NCBI GenBank assembly: GCA_005765155.1
Contig: VCCP01000005.1
Span: 1,612,001 to 1,676,000 of the forward strand
DNA length: 64,000 bases
From: Zelopaecilomyces penicillatus
Lineage: Eukaryota > Ascomycota > Sordariomycetes > Hypocreales > Pseudodiploosporaceae
Direction: 5' to 3'
Under the pieces are notes generated by a model. That model did not search any database. It saw nothing but the letters and a program-made list of their open reading frames with translations, and had not been told where the DNA came from. Shown here piece by piece: positions 45,267 through 57,264 of this stretch (within the stretch, counting starts at the first letter, position 1; each line of letters opens with the position of its first letter). The position numbers were made by a program, and so were the translations under genes.

Positions 45267-46430
45267 GATCTAGAATGCGGTATTGACACGCGTGTGACTG
45301 TGAGCTGCGGTATGTTTGATGAGATTGACGGATCAATCATGGATGCACTGATTGTTGATAATGGATTATTGATGGACATGAGTGGATGAGGTTCCTGGAA
45401 AGGCTCCAAGGCTGCGAGGGCAGCAAAGGCTGCTTTTTAAAACCCATCAGATAGAGCGATAGCCGTCCTGAAAACACGGGCATTATTGAACGCAGCCACC
45501 TCCATCATTGTCCAGTGGGCTTCCTTGGCCAGCGCGCTGCAGAACACGGCTGCATTGGAAAACGAGGCCATCATGCCTCGTCAGCCCTGCCTCGAGGCGT
45601 CTGGGTCGTCCCCTGGCACCCTTTCCCGTTCACTACCGTCACTACCGCCCCTCCCTCACTCCCCTCCCTAGCTGAGTGCTTCGCCACCTCCATCAGGGCA
45701 GACCCCTTGTTACTGGATCGTGAACCAGCGGCTGATCATGGGCGGGTCGCATCGCTTGACTTTGTGGCTGCGCGCTATTCACGGGCTCGCATAGTGTTGA
45801 GGAGTGTTGAGGGGTCGCCTTTTCTACAATTTGCAGAGGCTTGTTTGGGGGCTGACGGTTGTTAACCCTGGTGAGGTGGGAGGGGGCAACCGATAGCCTG
45901 GGTCTGCTAGACCGTTAGCGGGCAAGGCTGCTGCAGTAGCCCTGCATTATCGATTGGGCCTGAGCTGTCAAGGCGGAAGTTGGCAGGGCGGAATGGGTCA
46001 AACAGCAGATGAGAAGACGAGAAAACCCTTGCACACTGGGGAATTTGGCATTGACCATGGGCTTTTGATGGAGAAAGTGATGCTGCGAACTCCCTTTCCT
46101 GGATCCCGCCTTGCGAAAGCCCCATCGTCATGCCCTTCTTAGCCTTCCGCAGAAACCGAGAGCACAGCCGCCGCGACAATATGTCTGTGTGCCTTGTACG
46201 GCAGATGTGCCAACTTCCAACTTACAAGTGCCATTCATGAATGACGTTGTTCAATGGTTTTCCATCTTTTTCTCTGAACTTCCATTTTAAACCAAGAATT
46301 GGCCAGCGATAATAGGGAGTAGCCAAGTGTGGGTTAAGAAACCCCCAATATCTCGAGATTCCCCCTCTCCCTCCCCCACTAACACCAAGGACACAGCATA
46401 ACGCCAACCAAAAGCAGAAGAAGAAAAAAG
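45267..46430. other. Divergent intergenic region
   Basis: About 1.16 kb between the VIT-vWA gene (minus) and the next plus-strand gene. Short open frames only, with no recognisable protein or RNA. Confidence 0.55.
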
Positions 46431-49093
46431 ATGACATCGTCTGCGCTCACCGACGCCTGGTTTCTAGCCACAAAAGCGCTCAAGATAGGAAGAGCATTCA
46501 CAAAGGGTAGGAAGTCTGCGCCCGCAGAGTTTAGAGATGTCGAGAGCCAGCTCTACTCGCTAAGCGCAGCTCTCAACGCTCTCGCCGCAGTCAGAGAGTC
46601 TAGCCATGGCTCTCCTCTCATCATAGACAAGTCAAAGCTCCCAAAACAAGTTCCGGCTGAATTCGCCAACAATCAGGACATCATTGTTGGGATGCTTGAA
46701 AGTTGCAAGGCCACACTGAGTTTCCTCGAAGATATAGTAGACACGTACAGTGTTCTCGGATCGACAGCGGACCCTCAGCAGCCTCGGATGAAACGGTGGC
46801 ATCGGAACCTTGATGTCGATTGGAAGAAGATAACTTGGACCAAAGAAGGCGGTGATATTAAGAAACTCCGGGAAAACTTGGCCGTTCAGACCAACAGCTT
46901 GAATCTCATAGTCGGAGTCATGACCAGGTTAGTATCTCAACCTACCCTGTACTCATCCCGCTGATTACAACTTTTTGATTAACATTTCGCTAGTTCCCAA
47001 GCAGATCGTATACAAACTGATGTAACTCACGTTTCGTCAATGTTAACTGAGATACATGAATGGTTTGTGCTTAATCTAAAAAACTCATCTAATAGCCCTG
47101 TAGCAACTGCTGCTGCTGCTGCCGCCGCCGCCGAAGTTGGAGGACTTGGAGAAATCGACATCATGGAGGAAGGCTATGCCAGCCCGGTTACTGAACTTGC
47201 ATTCGAGTTGCACGAACAGTCTGGTCAAAGCCTTAAACTTATATGCCCACGAGCCTCTCTGAGCCAGAAAGCCTCCGGGGCTTATTACAGCACATCGCTG
47301 AAAACCAATCAGTTGTTTAGCTGCGGCTGTCCTCGTTCAGGGCCTGATGCGACTAATCATAGGTCAACAGTTGAAGCATATGGACGTGAGTTTATTTCAG
47401 TTACATTGAGTATTATGTCATTTAGCTAACAAGTTGATATTACAGTGTCACCTCTCAGTTTCGCAACTAGAATCGCCGGGAATGAGCGATCATGGCTGCT
47501 TTACAAGATTTCGAACAAGATCACAAATCAATTAAGTGCACTTGTCGTGAAAGGCGTTCCACCAGACGGTTGGTTCACTAATTTTACCCTCATCATATAC
47601 GTATAACTTACACCACTGGCGAATGTAGTGATGCACGATTTTGAAGAACTTTTGGTTCACGGACTTAGCGTCATCCAAACACGGCAGATGCTAAACCGAA
47701 GCATGAACACTATGCTTGCGCATGCCACCGACGACGATGCAGCCTGCCCAAAAGCAAATTTGCTCGATATTGTCAGGTAAGCACAATACCATAAAACAAA
47801 TCACAACGTATAATGAGTAATGAACAATGAGGCTAACTTTTTTTTAACGTAGCAACGCATCTGCAATGCAAAAGACGGTGACTACTGTCAAATTCGGCTC
47901 TGGTAGTGTTCATTACTTCCGTGATTCTATTGACTTTGTCCAGATGCTTCACTACAAGTCGATTAACTTGGACAGCCTAATGGATGATTCTGTCCTGCCA
48001 CAAAACGCCTTTGAAGAGAGTAGCAGAGCTGAGATTCAAATTTCATACCGCAAGAAAGACGGGAAAGCCCCTGATGATGATATTGTTCGAACGGTGCTGA
48101 GCTGTAAGCTTACTCTATCCTCAAAGTACACAGTTAAGTGTTCTTGTGCTAATTACTGTGAAAGTGAGGCGAAATACGGAGTCGGAGTTAAAGACCGACC
48201 TGGACAAGGTTGTGGTCAAGAATATTGAGTGCACAGGCTATGACTCTAATGAGAACCAACATCCGTCGATGACGGCAACTGTTACTTTCGAGTTTGTTGG
48301 AAGAGGAGGTATGATTGAGCCCTAGATCTACACTTATGATTGTTTCAGCTGACATATTGTGTATTCAGCGGCAACTCAATTTTACAAAGAAATTGAGGCG
48401 ATGCGAATGGAGCTTTTTGTCATCTATTTGCAGCATCCTCGCCAAGACGAGAGAGTTGTGCTAAAGTTGTAAGTGCTTTACTGTTAGTTCCGTCACTGCA
48501 AGTAGCATTTCTGACCAACCCCCGACAGGCAAGCGCAAAATGTGCACACAGAACGGATGAACATCAATGATGCTGAAATCACCATTCTACAAAATACCGA
48601 GACGCAAAGATTCCGGCTCATAGTGCAAAGCCGAAATGGCTACTCTGTTCTCAGCCAAGAATGTAGGTGTCAACTATCTCCAGAAGTCACGGGTAATACT
48701 GACTTCCGTGCAGTGGCCGAGGACTTTTTTGTGACACTCAGCGCCCGAGGACGCCCAGACTATCGCGTCTTGTCATACGAGGTGTACATGGACAGTTCGG
48801 GGAAACGATGTGTTCGACAATGCTCGAATGGGTTTGCCCATCTCGTGTTTTCCGACAGCAAGAGTAAGTTGCAGCAAGGCGAGTATCTGATGCAGATAGC
48901 TGACATTATGTTTCTAAAAACAAAAGTCGACCAAGTTTTTTCCATGGGCCTGGCAGCGGTAGCTGGACCATCGCAGCAACAAAAGCTTCCTGAGGCATCT
49001 CAACCGATGCCCGAAGATGAAGTGGCAGCACAGCCTATGCCGGATGGCGACGAACAGCCATCACAGCCAATGGAAGGGGTTGTGGAGGGGTGA
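46431..49093 (+). CDS. Eight-exon fungal protein with helical N-terminal domain; function unknown
   Basis: Exons 46431..46927, 46994..47385, 47446..47568, 47629..47776, 47853..48103, 48165..48308, 48369..48468 and 48529..49093; 739 residues. The first 170 residues (ALKIGRAFTKGRKSAPAEFRDVESQLYSL, FANNQDIIVGMLESCKATLSFL, LRENLAVQTNSLNLIVGVMT) match the helical domain found at the N-terminus of many fungal ankyrin, NTPase and related proteins, sometimes linked to non-self recognition. An alanine run, a glycine/acid segment and a mixed alpha/beta region follow. The last 30 residues repeat QPMP-type units (SQPMPEDEVAAQPMPDGDEQ). No NACHT, NB-ARC, ankyrin, TPR or WD repeat is present, so it is not itself a complete NLR. 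Intron 5 (48104..48164) must end in AAG to reach the following exons. No signal peptide. Confidence 0.78.
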
Positions 49094-51397
49094 AACCTGG
49101 AAGAAAGAGGGCTCTCTACTGATAAGTTGGATAAGTGAAAGAACAAAAAGGGATGACATGTTTTCTGGGTATGAGATATGAACGATTTGTAAAATTGGGG
49201 TTTGACGTTGGACAAGCTGATTTCTCATGTATTATATCATTTGTATTGTATTGCACTTTTGTAACGGATTTAATACCTGTCATGTTTGTAACATGGGCGG
49301 CAACTTGAGAGGTTGGCATTGTAGATTTCAAGTGCAAGTTGAAAATACAGAGTAGTTGAAGCAAGGAAAGCTATACCTGAAACAAATGGCAGATGATCGA
49401 CCCATGACACGCATTTTCCACAGATCTCTGTTGATCTGATCTGCGACGCCATCCAGAGCAAGGTTCGCAAATCACGATTGGCGGCTCCACAGCCCCATAG
49501 CCACACTCATGAGATCAAGCCATCTGGGGCGGCAGCTCAAACGAGATGCTTCGTAGGCGAAAGTAAGCAAGCTATTATGTACTCTCGAATCAACACAGAA
49601 ACAGGGGATAGATCGGGGTGTCGTGTGAAAAGCTCCGGATTGGGAGCTAGTGGCAGAGAGTTCGGATAGACTTTTGTGTTGGATTCCAGAACGGCTTACA
49701 CAAGATGGTACGAATACAACACAAGTGTGGACGGATGGGAAGCTGTTGAAAAAGTTGGGGGTTTAGAAAAGGGAACCCGAATACGCGGACAAGATAGCGT
49801 ACGCAGGCCCCAAAGCCACACTCCTTTCATTCACTTCAAACCGCGAATACGCGCCCGTGTGGGAGTGCGATACACCATTGTTACGTACTTGTTACGAGTT
49901 GCAGCTCTTTGCTGAAATAAAAATGTACCGGTACAGCCCGATTTGCCAGAACCAGGATACATAAATAATGTGTGATAAGATGAAAGTCCGGTGACCAGCT
50001 GATTTTAACTGCTAGAGTGAGCTGATTCCTGGGTATTCGTTCATCCGGTGATTTCCATGACATCCGAAACCAAAGGACGATGATGACATTGACAGCTGGA
50101 TTGGGTATTTCTGGAGGCAAAAAAATGACAAGCTCCCTGCGCCCTAACCTAAAGATATCCGTGCGCCCGCCGCCAAAGTGGTACAGCCCACTGTAAAGCC
50201 CACTGAAACCCACTCAAGCCACCCGCTACCTGGAGGAGTTAGGTATCCTTGACATGCCGAAAGCACCTAGGTAGCCCTGCAGGGCGCTTATGGGAAGTTT
50301 CCACTGGAATGAGATGGGCCTACAGGGGAGGGGTGACGCACCATAGGATGGAGCTCCAGCGTTTGAGTGTCCCCCAAGGTCGGCAGCTTTTAGTGGCCTG
50401 TAAGCTCCGGGAGCTCGAACTGCTGTGTGGCCACGCGCGCCAGCTACTTGACCGCGCCACGTCTCATGACCTCATCAGCACTACGTCATTGATGTCTTTC
50501 GCCAAGCTGCTCCCCTCCTCCCTCCCAATTCTTTTTCACCGTGAGGAGGAGTGCCCAATCAACAAACTTCAGCCCCATCCACCGCATCATACGCATCATT
50601 CTCACTGGAACGCTGTGTAATCGATTTGTTTTTGCGCTGTGGACATTCATTCATCTTCATTCACTGCGCTGGTCAGTACATTAGTCCTTGTGTGTGTGTG
50701 TGTGTTTGCTTGCCCTCTTTCACCGAGAGACTGAAAAAGGTGTTTCAATCACGCGAAAGAATCATAATAAGCCGTCTTGCTCAAAGACGACCTTTTCTCC
50801 TCGGAAACCCGTCTTTGACTCAGACCGACCCATGTACATGTTGTACTCTCGCGCTTCCAGCTATTACTAGCTCAGGGTAGGCAGTGCGTGTGTGTGTTTC
50901 TGCTGCGCCGAAAAAAGAGAACCACACCCACCAAAAAGAGACAGCTTCTTGTTCCTCCACGGCCTGTTGCCGAAGCAGCCGGGGTGTGTGGATGATGTCT
51001 ATTGTGTGGTGGAGGGAACCGCAGTTGGGATCATCCTTTGCCGCTCTTGGCATTGTCGTTCATTGCCTGCCTTGATTCGCCGCCCCAAAGAACGTTCGTT
51101 TCTCTCGTGTGGCCCGCTTGGCTTTGTACAGCTCCAGCTTTGGCCGTCGGTTCGTGCGCAAATGTCGCTGACTGTTTCGATATATTACGTCGATTCTGGC
51201 TCATATTAATACATCTCTTCTCCCCCCCCCCTCCCCGTTTTTTTCTTCTGCCACAAACTGTTTTGCGCCCAACTTCATCTCTTCGCGCCCAGCTCTAATA
51301 CTGATACCCTCGCTGCGACGAAAATATAACCTAACGACTCCTAACATATCTTTCCATCACCTGGTACTGTCGTCACTAGAATCAATAATCGTCAATC
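49094..51397. other. Intergenic region, about 2.3 kb
   Basis: Between two plus-strand genes. It contains a TG microsatellite at 50689 and pyrimidine-rich stretches near 51220-51260 that probably belong to the leader of the downstream MARVEL gene. No credible coding exon chain was found. Confidence 0.5.
50689..50704. repeat. TG dinucleotide repeat
   Basis: Eight TG units, in the upstream region of the MARVEL-type gene. Confidence 0.8.
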
Positions 51398-51925
51398 ATG
51401 GATTTCGGCATCGTCACCATCATACACGCCGTGCTGGCGCTCCTCCTCATCGTTGAGCTCGGCCTCACCGGATACAGTAAGTTTCAATGACGGCATTAAC
51501 GCAGCCAATGTGAACAGAACATTTCGCTAACATTTGTTCCTCCCCCAGTTGTCAATGACAGTCTATACACGCCATCTTCATTTAGTTTTATGCTCTTCTG
51601 TAGCATCTGGTCTATTCTCGTCCTTCTCTACCTTGCTCTCACCCCTCGTTTCTTCGCCCGAGCCTACCATGGCATCGTCGCATTTGGCCTGCTGGCTGTG
51701 ACCACCCTCTTCTGGTTCGCTGGCTCCATCGCGTTGGCCGACAGAATCGGCGTGCCATCCTGCCACGGAAACAACTTTTGCCAGTGCACGCAGGCCGCTG
51801 TCGCCTTTGGCTTCTTCATCTGGGCCATCTTCACCGGCCTGACGGTTCTCGAGGGCTTGGCGTCACTCAGGGGTGGTGCAAAGGTTGACACCGTCAAGCC
51901 TGGGCAGCCATACGCAAGTGCCTAA
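51398..51925 (+). CDS. Four-pass MARVEL-type membrane protein
   Basis: Two exons, 51398..51476 and 51549..51925 (72-nt intron, GTAAGT...CCCAG); 151 residues. Four hydrophobic segments are seen: VTIIHAVLALLLIVELGLTGY, FMLFCSIWSILVLLYLAL, GIVAFGLLAVTTLFWFAGSIAL and TQAAVAFGFFIWAIFTGLTVL. A short luminal loop with paired cysteines (SCHGNNFCQC) sits between TM3 and TM4. This is the size and layout of fungal MARVEL-domain proteins, the group that includes eisosome-related Nce102, though sequence alone does not place it in that subfamily. Expected at the plasma membrane or in vesicles. The C-terminus is short and hydrophilic. Confidence 0.85.
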
Positions 51926-52335
51926 ATGGATTTTCCACTCGAACGAGGTGGTGATACCAAGTAGAAAGGCTAGCCTTTACTTTCGCACCCGTACCACACA
52001 AAAGGAGGCCACATGGTGCACTAAACGTGCGAACTGGTGGTGACTGAGGGGTCTCAACGAAGCGCTCATTATAACTATGCGCATGAATTTTTTTCTGGAC
52101 TTTCTGTAATCGGAGGAGCGATACCCTGGATTCGTGTTTACGTCTTGTTTATTTTCTACATGTGGATGGGATTTTCTGTGGACGACATGGAAAATGTTAC
52201 CATGCGAAAAGGGAGATGATGAGTGGATGGGACACCAAAGGAGTTGGATGATATAAATTGTTTGTTGATATGGCAATCAAACGTAATGAATGAGTTAATT
52301 TACATGCACCACAACAGCCGAGATGTCATGTTTAT
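51926..52335. other. Convergent intergenic spacer
   Basis: About 410 nt between the MARVEL-type gene and the glyoxalase-fold gene; only 3' UTR-like sequence seen. Confidence 0.55.
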
Positions 52336-52746
52336 TTACACCTTTTGCGCAATCTCCCAGCTATGACTCGAAGGATCCTCAAATGTAACCACGCGCATCC
52401 CCCATGGCTTGGTCTCTGGGCCATGGAACTGCACGTTATTCTCCTGTAGTCGCACAATCGCAGCCTCAAGATCTTCGACCCAGACGGTCAGTTGAAAGCG
52501 ATGACCTGCATTGCGCGGCGCAACCTGAGCTGGCTTAACCAGATCCCCCGCGGCTGAGTCGACAAGGAGATTGATGATGAGCTTGTTGTTGAATTGAAGG
52601 CCACACGACTCGTCGTCTTCGAAGCCGATGGCGGCGCCGAATACGGACGTGTAAAAGGCTTTGGAGGCGGCGACGTCTTCTGTGAAGAGGGAGATGGCGG
52701 AGAGGGTGAGGAGAGGGTTCACTGTGGTGGTGGACGGGGTGGACAT
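52336..52746 (-). CDS. Glyoxalase/bleomycin-resistance (VOC) superfamily protein
   Basis: Single exon, 136 residues, one VOC module: LSAISLFTEDVAASKAFYTSVFG, GLQFNNKLIINLL, HRFQLTVWVEDLEAAIVRLQENN and WGMRVVTFEDPSSHSWEIAQ. The paired beta-alpha-beta-beta-beta units are complete. Metal-ligand positions are only partly recognisable (the final WEIAQ glutamate is present), so enzymatic activity cannot be asserted. Close relatives are small stress or antibiotic-binding proteins and dioxygenase-like enzymes. Cytosolic. It is divergent from the F-box/LRR gene. Confidence 0.88.
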   Translation of the reverse strand: MSTPSTTTVNPLLTLSAISLFTEDVAASKAFYTSVFGAAIGFEDDESCGLQFNNKLIINLLVDSAAGDLVKPAQVAPRNAGHRFQLTVWVEDLEAAIVRLQENNVQFHGPETKPWGMRVVTFEDPSSHSWEIAQKV

Positions 52747-53228
52747 TTTCGGGGCGGGGCCGTTGGGTTGATGGGAGTCGTGGATGGTGTTTTACGTGGT
52801 GGTGTGGAGGTTTGGAATGCTTGGCAGAGGAGGTTGTCTATGATTTTTACTCTTGTGGTACAACATTGCAATCTTTTATATTTACTCCAGAGCTGAAGTA
52901 GGCCGCCAGCTTTCACAGTCTCGAGACGAACAGTCGACCAGCGAGCAAAAGTACCTTTCGAGTACTCACAGATACAATACCCAGGGCTTACTTGATCGCC
53001 AAAGGGGAGTAGCACTTCTGTAGCTGAAAGTAAAAATAGCCGCTAACAAGTTTCAGCTGCCGTCGATGTGCAAACTGTAAGCAGTCAATAAATGGTTGAA
53101 GAAAAGAAGCTGCCAATGTGACACGTTCTTGACTTAAACAAACCATGGATTTCTATACATTTTCTGTTCTGAACTTTGCTAGTGAGCTGAAGATGGTCGT
53201 AGAAGTGTCTAGATATATACAAATATTT

Positions 53229-53272
53229 CTCCCTCTCCCTCTCCCTCTCTCTATATATACATATATATATAC
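53229..53272. repeat. Compound CTCCCT / TA microsatellite
   Basis: Several CTCCCT units run directly into an interrupted TA repeat. Confidence 0.8.
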
Positions 53273-53488
53273 TCACAGCTAGATATTCCTGAAATAGCAC
53301 ACTTTCCAGCAATATAACATTGCTATTCAAAATTTCAACTATATAGCTGCCAAACGACTGGTGGATCCACTCTGATATTACCACTTTTACCTATCAAGGT
53401 TTCTATTTGCATCAACATTATAGCCAGCCAGCTGTGCTACAACACCCTAACTTGCGATTTCTGCATCCGTTAAAGTTTGCACGACCCG

Positions 53489-53497
53489 TATAAATAG
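53489..53497 (+). promoter_or_regulatory. TATA box
   Basis: TATAAATAG, about 135 nt upstream of the F-box/LRR ATG, followed by a pyrimidine-rich stretch (CCTCTTCCTCTTCTTC) typical of fungal transcription start regions. Confidence 0.55.
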
Positions 53498-53627
53498 TCT
53501 TCATGTCACCTCTTCCTCTTCTTCTTTCTTACTTGTACTGTTGTTGTTCAACACCAAATACTACTAATCACGAAATACCTTTACTTTGCCACTTTGAGCC
53601 TCTCTTGACTATCGTCCTTCCGCTAAC

Positions 53628-55616
53628 ATGACTCCAAGAATCATGCTGACGCGCTATGTCCCAGGAGACTTCCACAATTGGGATCGACATACCGACGCAA
53701 GGCGCTCCCTGCTTCTCGACAAGGTGATGCAGGGCCGACCACGCACCTCCGCTTCCCGGCTCTTTATGCTACCCGCCGAGATCCTAGCCGCCATCATCGA
53801 TTTCCTTGTGAGTGACAAGGCTGCTCTCGCTTCGCTCGCATTGGTAAACAGCGACTGTCGCTATCTCGCACATACCCGTCAGTTTGTGGGTATCCATTTC
53901 GACTATAGCTTTGCCTCTAAGTACTTGGCATTGCATCTCTCGAAAGAAATGTCGGCAAGGATGCGGGGGGAGACGGCAAATTATGCTATTGGCCCATGTG
54001 TGCGCAAGGTCTACTTTGCGCCGAACGCTGTGGAGAGCCGTGATAGAAACCCGCGTGCGTGCCACGGTTTCAATAGAAAAGAGTATGTTTCCTACCTTAT
54101 GGATCTCAGCGAAGCAACGCAGGGAAAGCCGGGTGGACAATATGAATTACTGAGCGAGCTTTTCATACAGACCATGGCCATTGCAATGCCTAATCTTGAG
54201 GCTATTCACTGGCAGGATCCATACCTGGTTACAGAGACGTTCTTTGAGGGCATCTCGCGATGCAGTGCGCGACATATCACGTTGTCTGGATTAAAGATTA
54301 ACCTATCTTTAGCCCTAAGACTTCCTAATAAATGGCCGATTCAATCCCTCGATCTCAACGTGACAGAGCATCGGGACCTTCAACCCAACACCACCACTTC
54401 AGACACAACCCTGGATATCACCTCAGCTGGAGAGCCGCTCCCCATGTCTGCTTTCTTCACGTCACTCTTCCAACTGTGTGCTCCTACCCTCCAATCTTTG
54501 ACTTGGAGATACAGTTATGCTCGTCCGTTCGAGGGCCGGCACATATCTCTTGGTCCAGTGTCACTGCCATGTCTACAATACTTGCGACTTGACGTGAATG
54601 TTTTGGACGATTCTTCCTCCTCAGCCTTGCTCTCTTCTCCGCTAAGACACCTTGAACTGCTCTCTTGGGAACATCATTCTAGTGCACTGGGGAAATTCCT
54701 CGAGACGGGCGAACCTTTACGACATCTTCAGAGCCTAGTCATTAGGAAGGGCACACAAGAAAAGCATCAATGCATGCAGCTCGCTGAGCTTGTGAGGCCA
54801 GAAAAGTCGATTCGTAAGCTTTCTCTGTATCAGTCTTTTCATTACCAAGCAAACTATTTAGATACCCTAGTTATTCCTCTTCTTTCACGGGGCGGCTTCG
54901 ATAATCTTACTAGTGTTCACCTGCATTGGGGGGCAGACTTAACCTTTACCGTTCAGAGTTGCGTTCCCGATGAGGCACTTGCGGCAATTGGCACGATTGC
55001 TTCACTTGAGCAGCTCTGGATCGGCGCAGGCATTCATGGCAGAAGAATACATGAGTGGCATGTGGACCACGAGAAGTTGCGGCATCACTTGCGGGGTCTG
55101 AGTCGACTCAAAATGCTCGCCCTGGCGTATGATAGCTATGTTGTTGTACAAAATGATGGTGCTGGACCGCAAGGATCATACTATCTGCGTGGATCTGTTG
55201 AAGACGGGGATTCAGCCGATGACGCCTTGACCCAGCCGAACTTGAACTTTGACAGGATATCTGCGACTACGTCCGGCCAAGACAACAATGACGGCAACGG
55301 CAACGAAAGGGACGACACAGCTTCAGAGGCCCAGGTATGGGAGAGAAATCATCGAAACCGGATGCTCGCGCACGCCGAGGCATACGGCCAACTTTTCCCG
55401 CAGCTGGACTGGATCCTATTTGGACAGCGACCAATGGGGTTCCTACAAACGACTCCTGGAGCGGCTAGGATTGCCATACCGCTCACATGTCACAGAAACC
55501 GATGCCATACGTTTCTACACGAGACTTTTGACACGGGTAAGAGAGTGCCGTTTTTATTTGATCGAGACCCTGGGGGACGAGTGCGGCAGCAAACTATTAC
55601 CTCCCTGCTTAGGTAG
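53628..55616 (+). CDS. F-box protein with leucine-rich-repeat-like region
   Basis: Single exon, 662 residues, from the ATG at 53628. The F-box is near residues 46-85 (LFMLPAEILAAIIDFL, LASLALVNSDCRYLAHTRQF). The remainder is a long alternating pattern of leucine-rich strands (LESIHW-like ones such as LEAIHWQDPYLV, RHITLSGLKINLSLALRL, LQSLTWRYSYA, LRHLELLSWEH, LQSLVIRKG, IRKLSLYQSF, LTSVHLHWG, LEQLWIGAG, LKMLALAYDSY) that fits degenerate LRRs. The end (YGQLFPQLDWILFGQRPM) is typical of a large, fast-evolving fungal F-box family. Probable SCF substrate receptor; target unknown. A GTAG repeat begins at the stop codon but lies outside the coding frame. Confidence 0.85.
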   Translation: MTPRIMLTRYVPGDFHNWDRHTDARRSLLLDKVMQGRPRTSASRLFMLPAEILAAIIDFLVSDKAALASLALVNSDCRYLAHTRQFVGIHFDYSFASKYLALHLSKEMSARMRGETANYAIGPCVRKVYFAPNAVESRDRNPRACHGFNRKEYVSYLMDLSEATQGKPGGQYELLSELFIQTMAIAMPNLEAIHWQDPYLVTETFFEGISRCSARHITLSGLKINLSLALRLPNKWPIQSLDLNVTEHRDLQPNTTTSDTTLDITSAGEPLPMSAFFTSLFQLCAPTLQSLTWRYSYARPFEGRHISLGPVSLPCLQYLRLDVNVLDDSSSSALLSSPLRHLELLSWEHHSSALGKFLETGEPLRHLQSLVIRKGTQEKHQCMQLAELVRPEKSIRKLSLYQSFHYQANYLDTLVIPLLSRGGFDNLTSVHLHWGADLTFTVQSCVPDEALAAIGTIASLEQLWIGAGIHGRRIHEWHVDHEKLRHHLRGLSRLKMLALAYDSYVVVQNDGAGPQGSYYLRGSVEDGDSADDALTQPNLNFDRISATTSGQDNNDGNGNERDDTASEAQVWERNHRNRMLAHAEAYGQLFPQLDWILFGQRPMGFLQTTPGAARIAIPLTCHRNRCHTFLHETFDTGKRVPFLFDRDPGGRVRQQTITSLLR

Positions 55617-55635
55617 GTAGGTAGTAGTAGGTAGG
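55611..55635. repeat. GTAG tetranucleotide repeat at the stop codon
   Basis: Interrupted GTAG units start at the TAG stop of the F-box/LRR gene and continue into the 3' UTR. Confidence 0.8.
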
Positions 55636-57264
55636 AAAGAAATTATGATGAAACGGACGTCACTTGAACCTCGCAAGTATATATGTAAGGGCACAGAACA
55701 AGACTAAAGACATGTATACAGCTGCTGGACCTATACCATATAGAGTTGCGAATTGCACACTGGAGATAGCCTCTTTATAATTCTTTATATACCACAGTAC
55801 TCTTCTGCAGTATTTGTGAAAGTTGGAATAAGATAAACACCAAACTCTTGGCTTGGTAATGCTAATGAGCCAGGTAACTGGTCTCTTTCATCTTTTGTAA
55901 ACTCCAACGTGCTGAATAGCTCCATTATCAGTGAGATGGAAGGACGCAAAGTGTATAGATTTTTCTCGTCAAAAATCCCAGACCTGCCATCAATTGGCGC
56001 TACTTTCTTTTCTAATGGCATATTTACAAGAGATCTGTTGCATTGTTGTCTCCGATAATACGAGAAATCATGGCGTTAGTTTAATAGTAACCCTGTCATT
56101 TCAACAATGCAAGTCGTAGAAATCTTTCAAACAATGGGCCTGGTTGCCCGGTCAGCAGACCCACCCAGCCTTACCAGCCCAGCCACTCCACCCCACTCCA
56201 TTGTTGAAACCCCCCCCCCCCCTCGATAAGATTTTTCCTCGCAACTTTTTGCTTTGCTTTGCTTGCAGCGTCGCAGCGCAAACCACTGCAGGTCCAGGCC
56301 TCACACCTAACTGGAAGCGGTTCAAGATGGCACCATCAACACGATAACCTGCCTAGGTATTGTACATATGTTTCGTTCATGCTGCAAGGTACGAGCCTCG
56401 TGTCTGTCGGAGGCGCTTTGACAGGTCCATGTTTTTCTTTCTTTCCTGCTTTCTTTTCTTTTCACCAAAGACGCTGCATATTCTCTGCGCCTTCAATTGG
56501 TTTTCCAGCTGCCAACGGGATGCAACGTCATACTGCAACCCCACTGCCCAACAGGCCCCCCTTGTAGAACCACTGCAGCTTACAGGTACAGCGCACATCT
56601 CACACCACAGCTCCCCGAAGCTTTTGGGCATTGAACTGGAGCTCTCTATAAGCTCAACCTGAGCTACCTATGGGAGCTGTGCCCTGCCCAATAATGCAAG
56701 ACATGAAGAATCAACAGGTTGTAGACTAAACGTTCACTTGCTGGCAATGAAACTCATAACTACATAAGAATGGTTTCATAATTCTAGGAAATAGAAAATG
56801 CAGAGACATACCAGAACAGCGGTCACGCCCATTGCTTCCCCGATCCATGCCCAGCCAAGACCGTAGCCCAGACCCCCCCCCTCTCTCACACTACACACGG
56901 CATCACGCCCAGCCACCTCCATTGGCAGAAACGCCCTTCCCAGTTCCCCAGCCGCCTCACACCCACAAGACAAATGCAGGGCGCCCGGCTCATTCCAACC
57001 ATTAACAACCTACCTATCTACGAGCTCTTCCCCATTTTCTCACCTGCCCTCCTCTTCCTTTCTTCTCCCTCCCTTCTCTTCGCCTGTAGATCATTGAATC
57101 ATCTCGTCGCTTTTGTCGTTCGACCTTGAGGACAATCCTGCGATCTCTGAACATCCTCTTTCATCTTCGCGGATAGAGCTATACGACTGTTAGAGAGGCC
57201 TAACGGCAACCTTATTTCGTCGTCGTCATCTTAGGCGCACGCGCGGCCTAGCAGCTCGCCCATC
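55617..57264. other. Intergenic region, about 1.65 kb
   Basis: Between two plus-strand genes. It has a run of 13 C (56210-56222) and a pyrimidine-rich tract near 57040-57080 that probably precedes the second MARVEL gene's transcription start. No coding exon recognised. Confidence 0.5.

Larger units (their letters stand above)
52747..53627. other. Divergent intergenic region with microsatellite and TATA box
   Basis: About 880 nt shared by the VOC gene (minus) and the F-box/LRR gene (plus). It holds a CT/TA microsatellite and a TATA element described separately; no coding sequence seen. Confidence 0.6.

Noticed and set aside
45515..45865. 116-codon plus-strand frame in the VIT-vWA promoter region
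   Set aside because: Short, proline/serine-rich from CT-rich DNA, no motif.
50689..50704. TG repeat considered as part of a mobile element end
   Set aside because: Simple microsatellite with no terminal inverted repeats, target duplication or transposase nearby.
55249..55620. Alternative frame across the end of the F-box/LRR gene, considered as evidence of a frameshift
   Set aside because: The main frame continues with family-like sequence (QLFPQLDWILFGQRPM) to its own stop, so no frameshift is needed.
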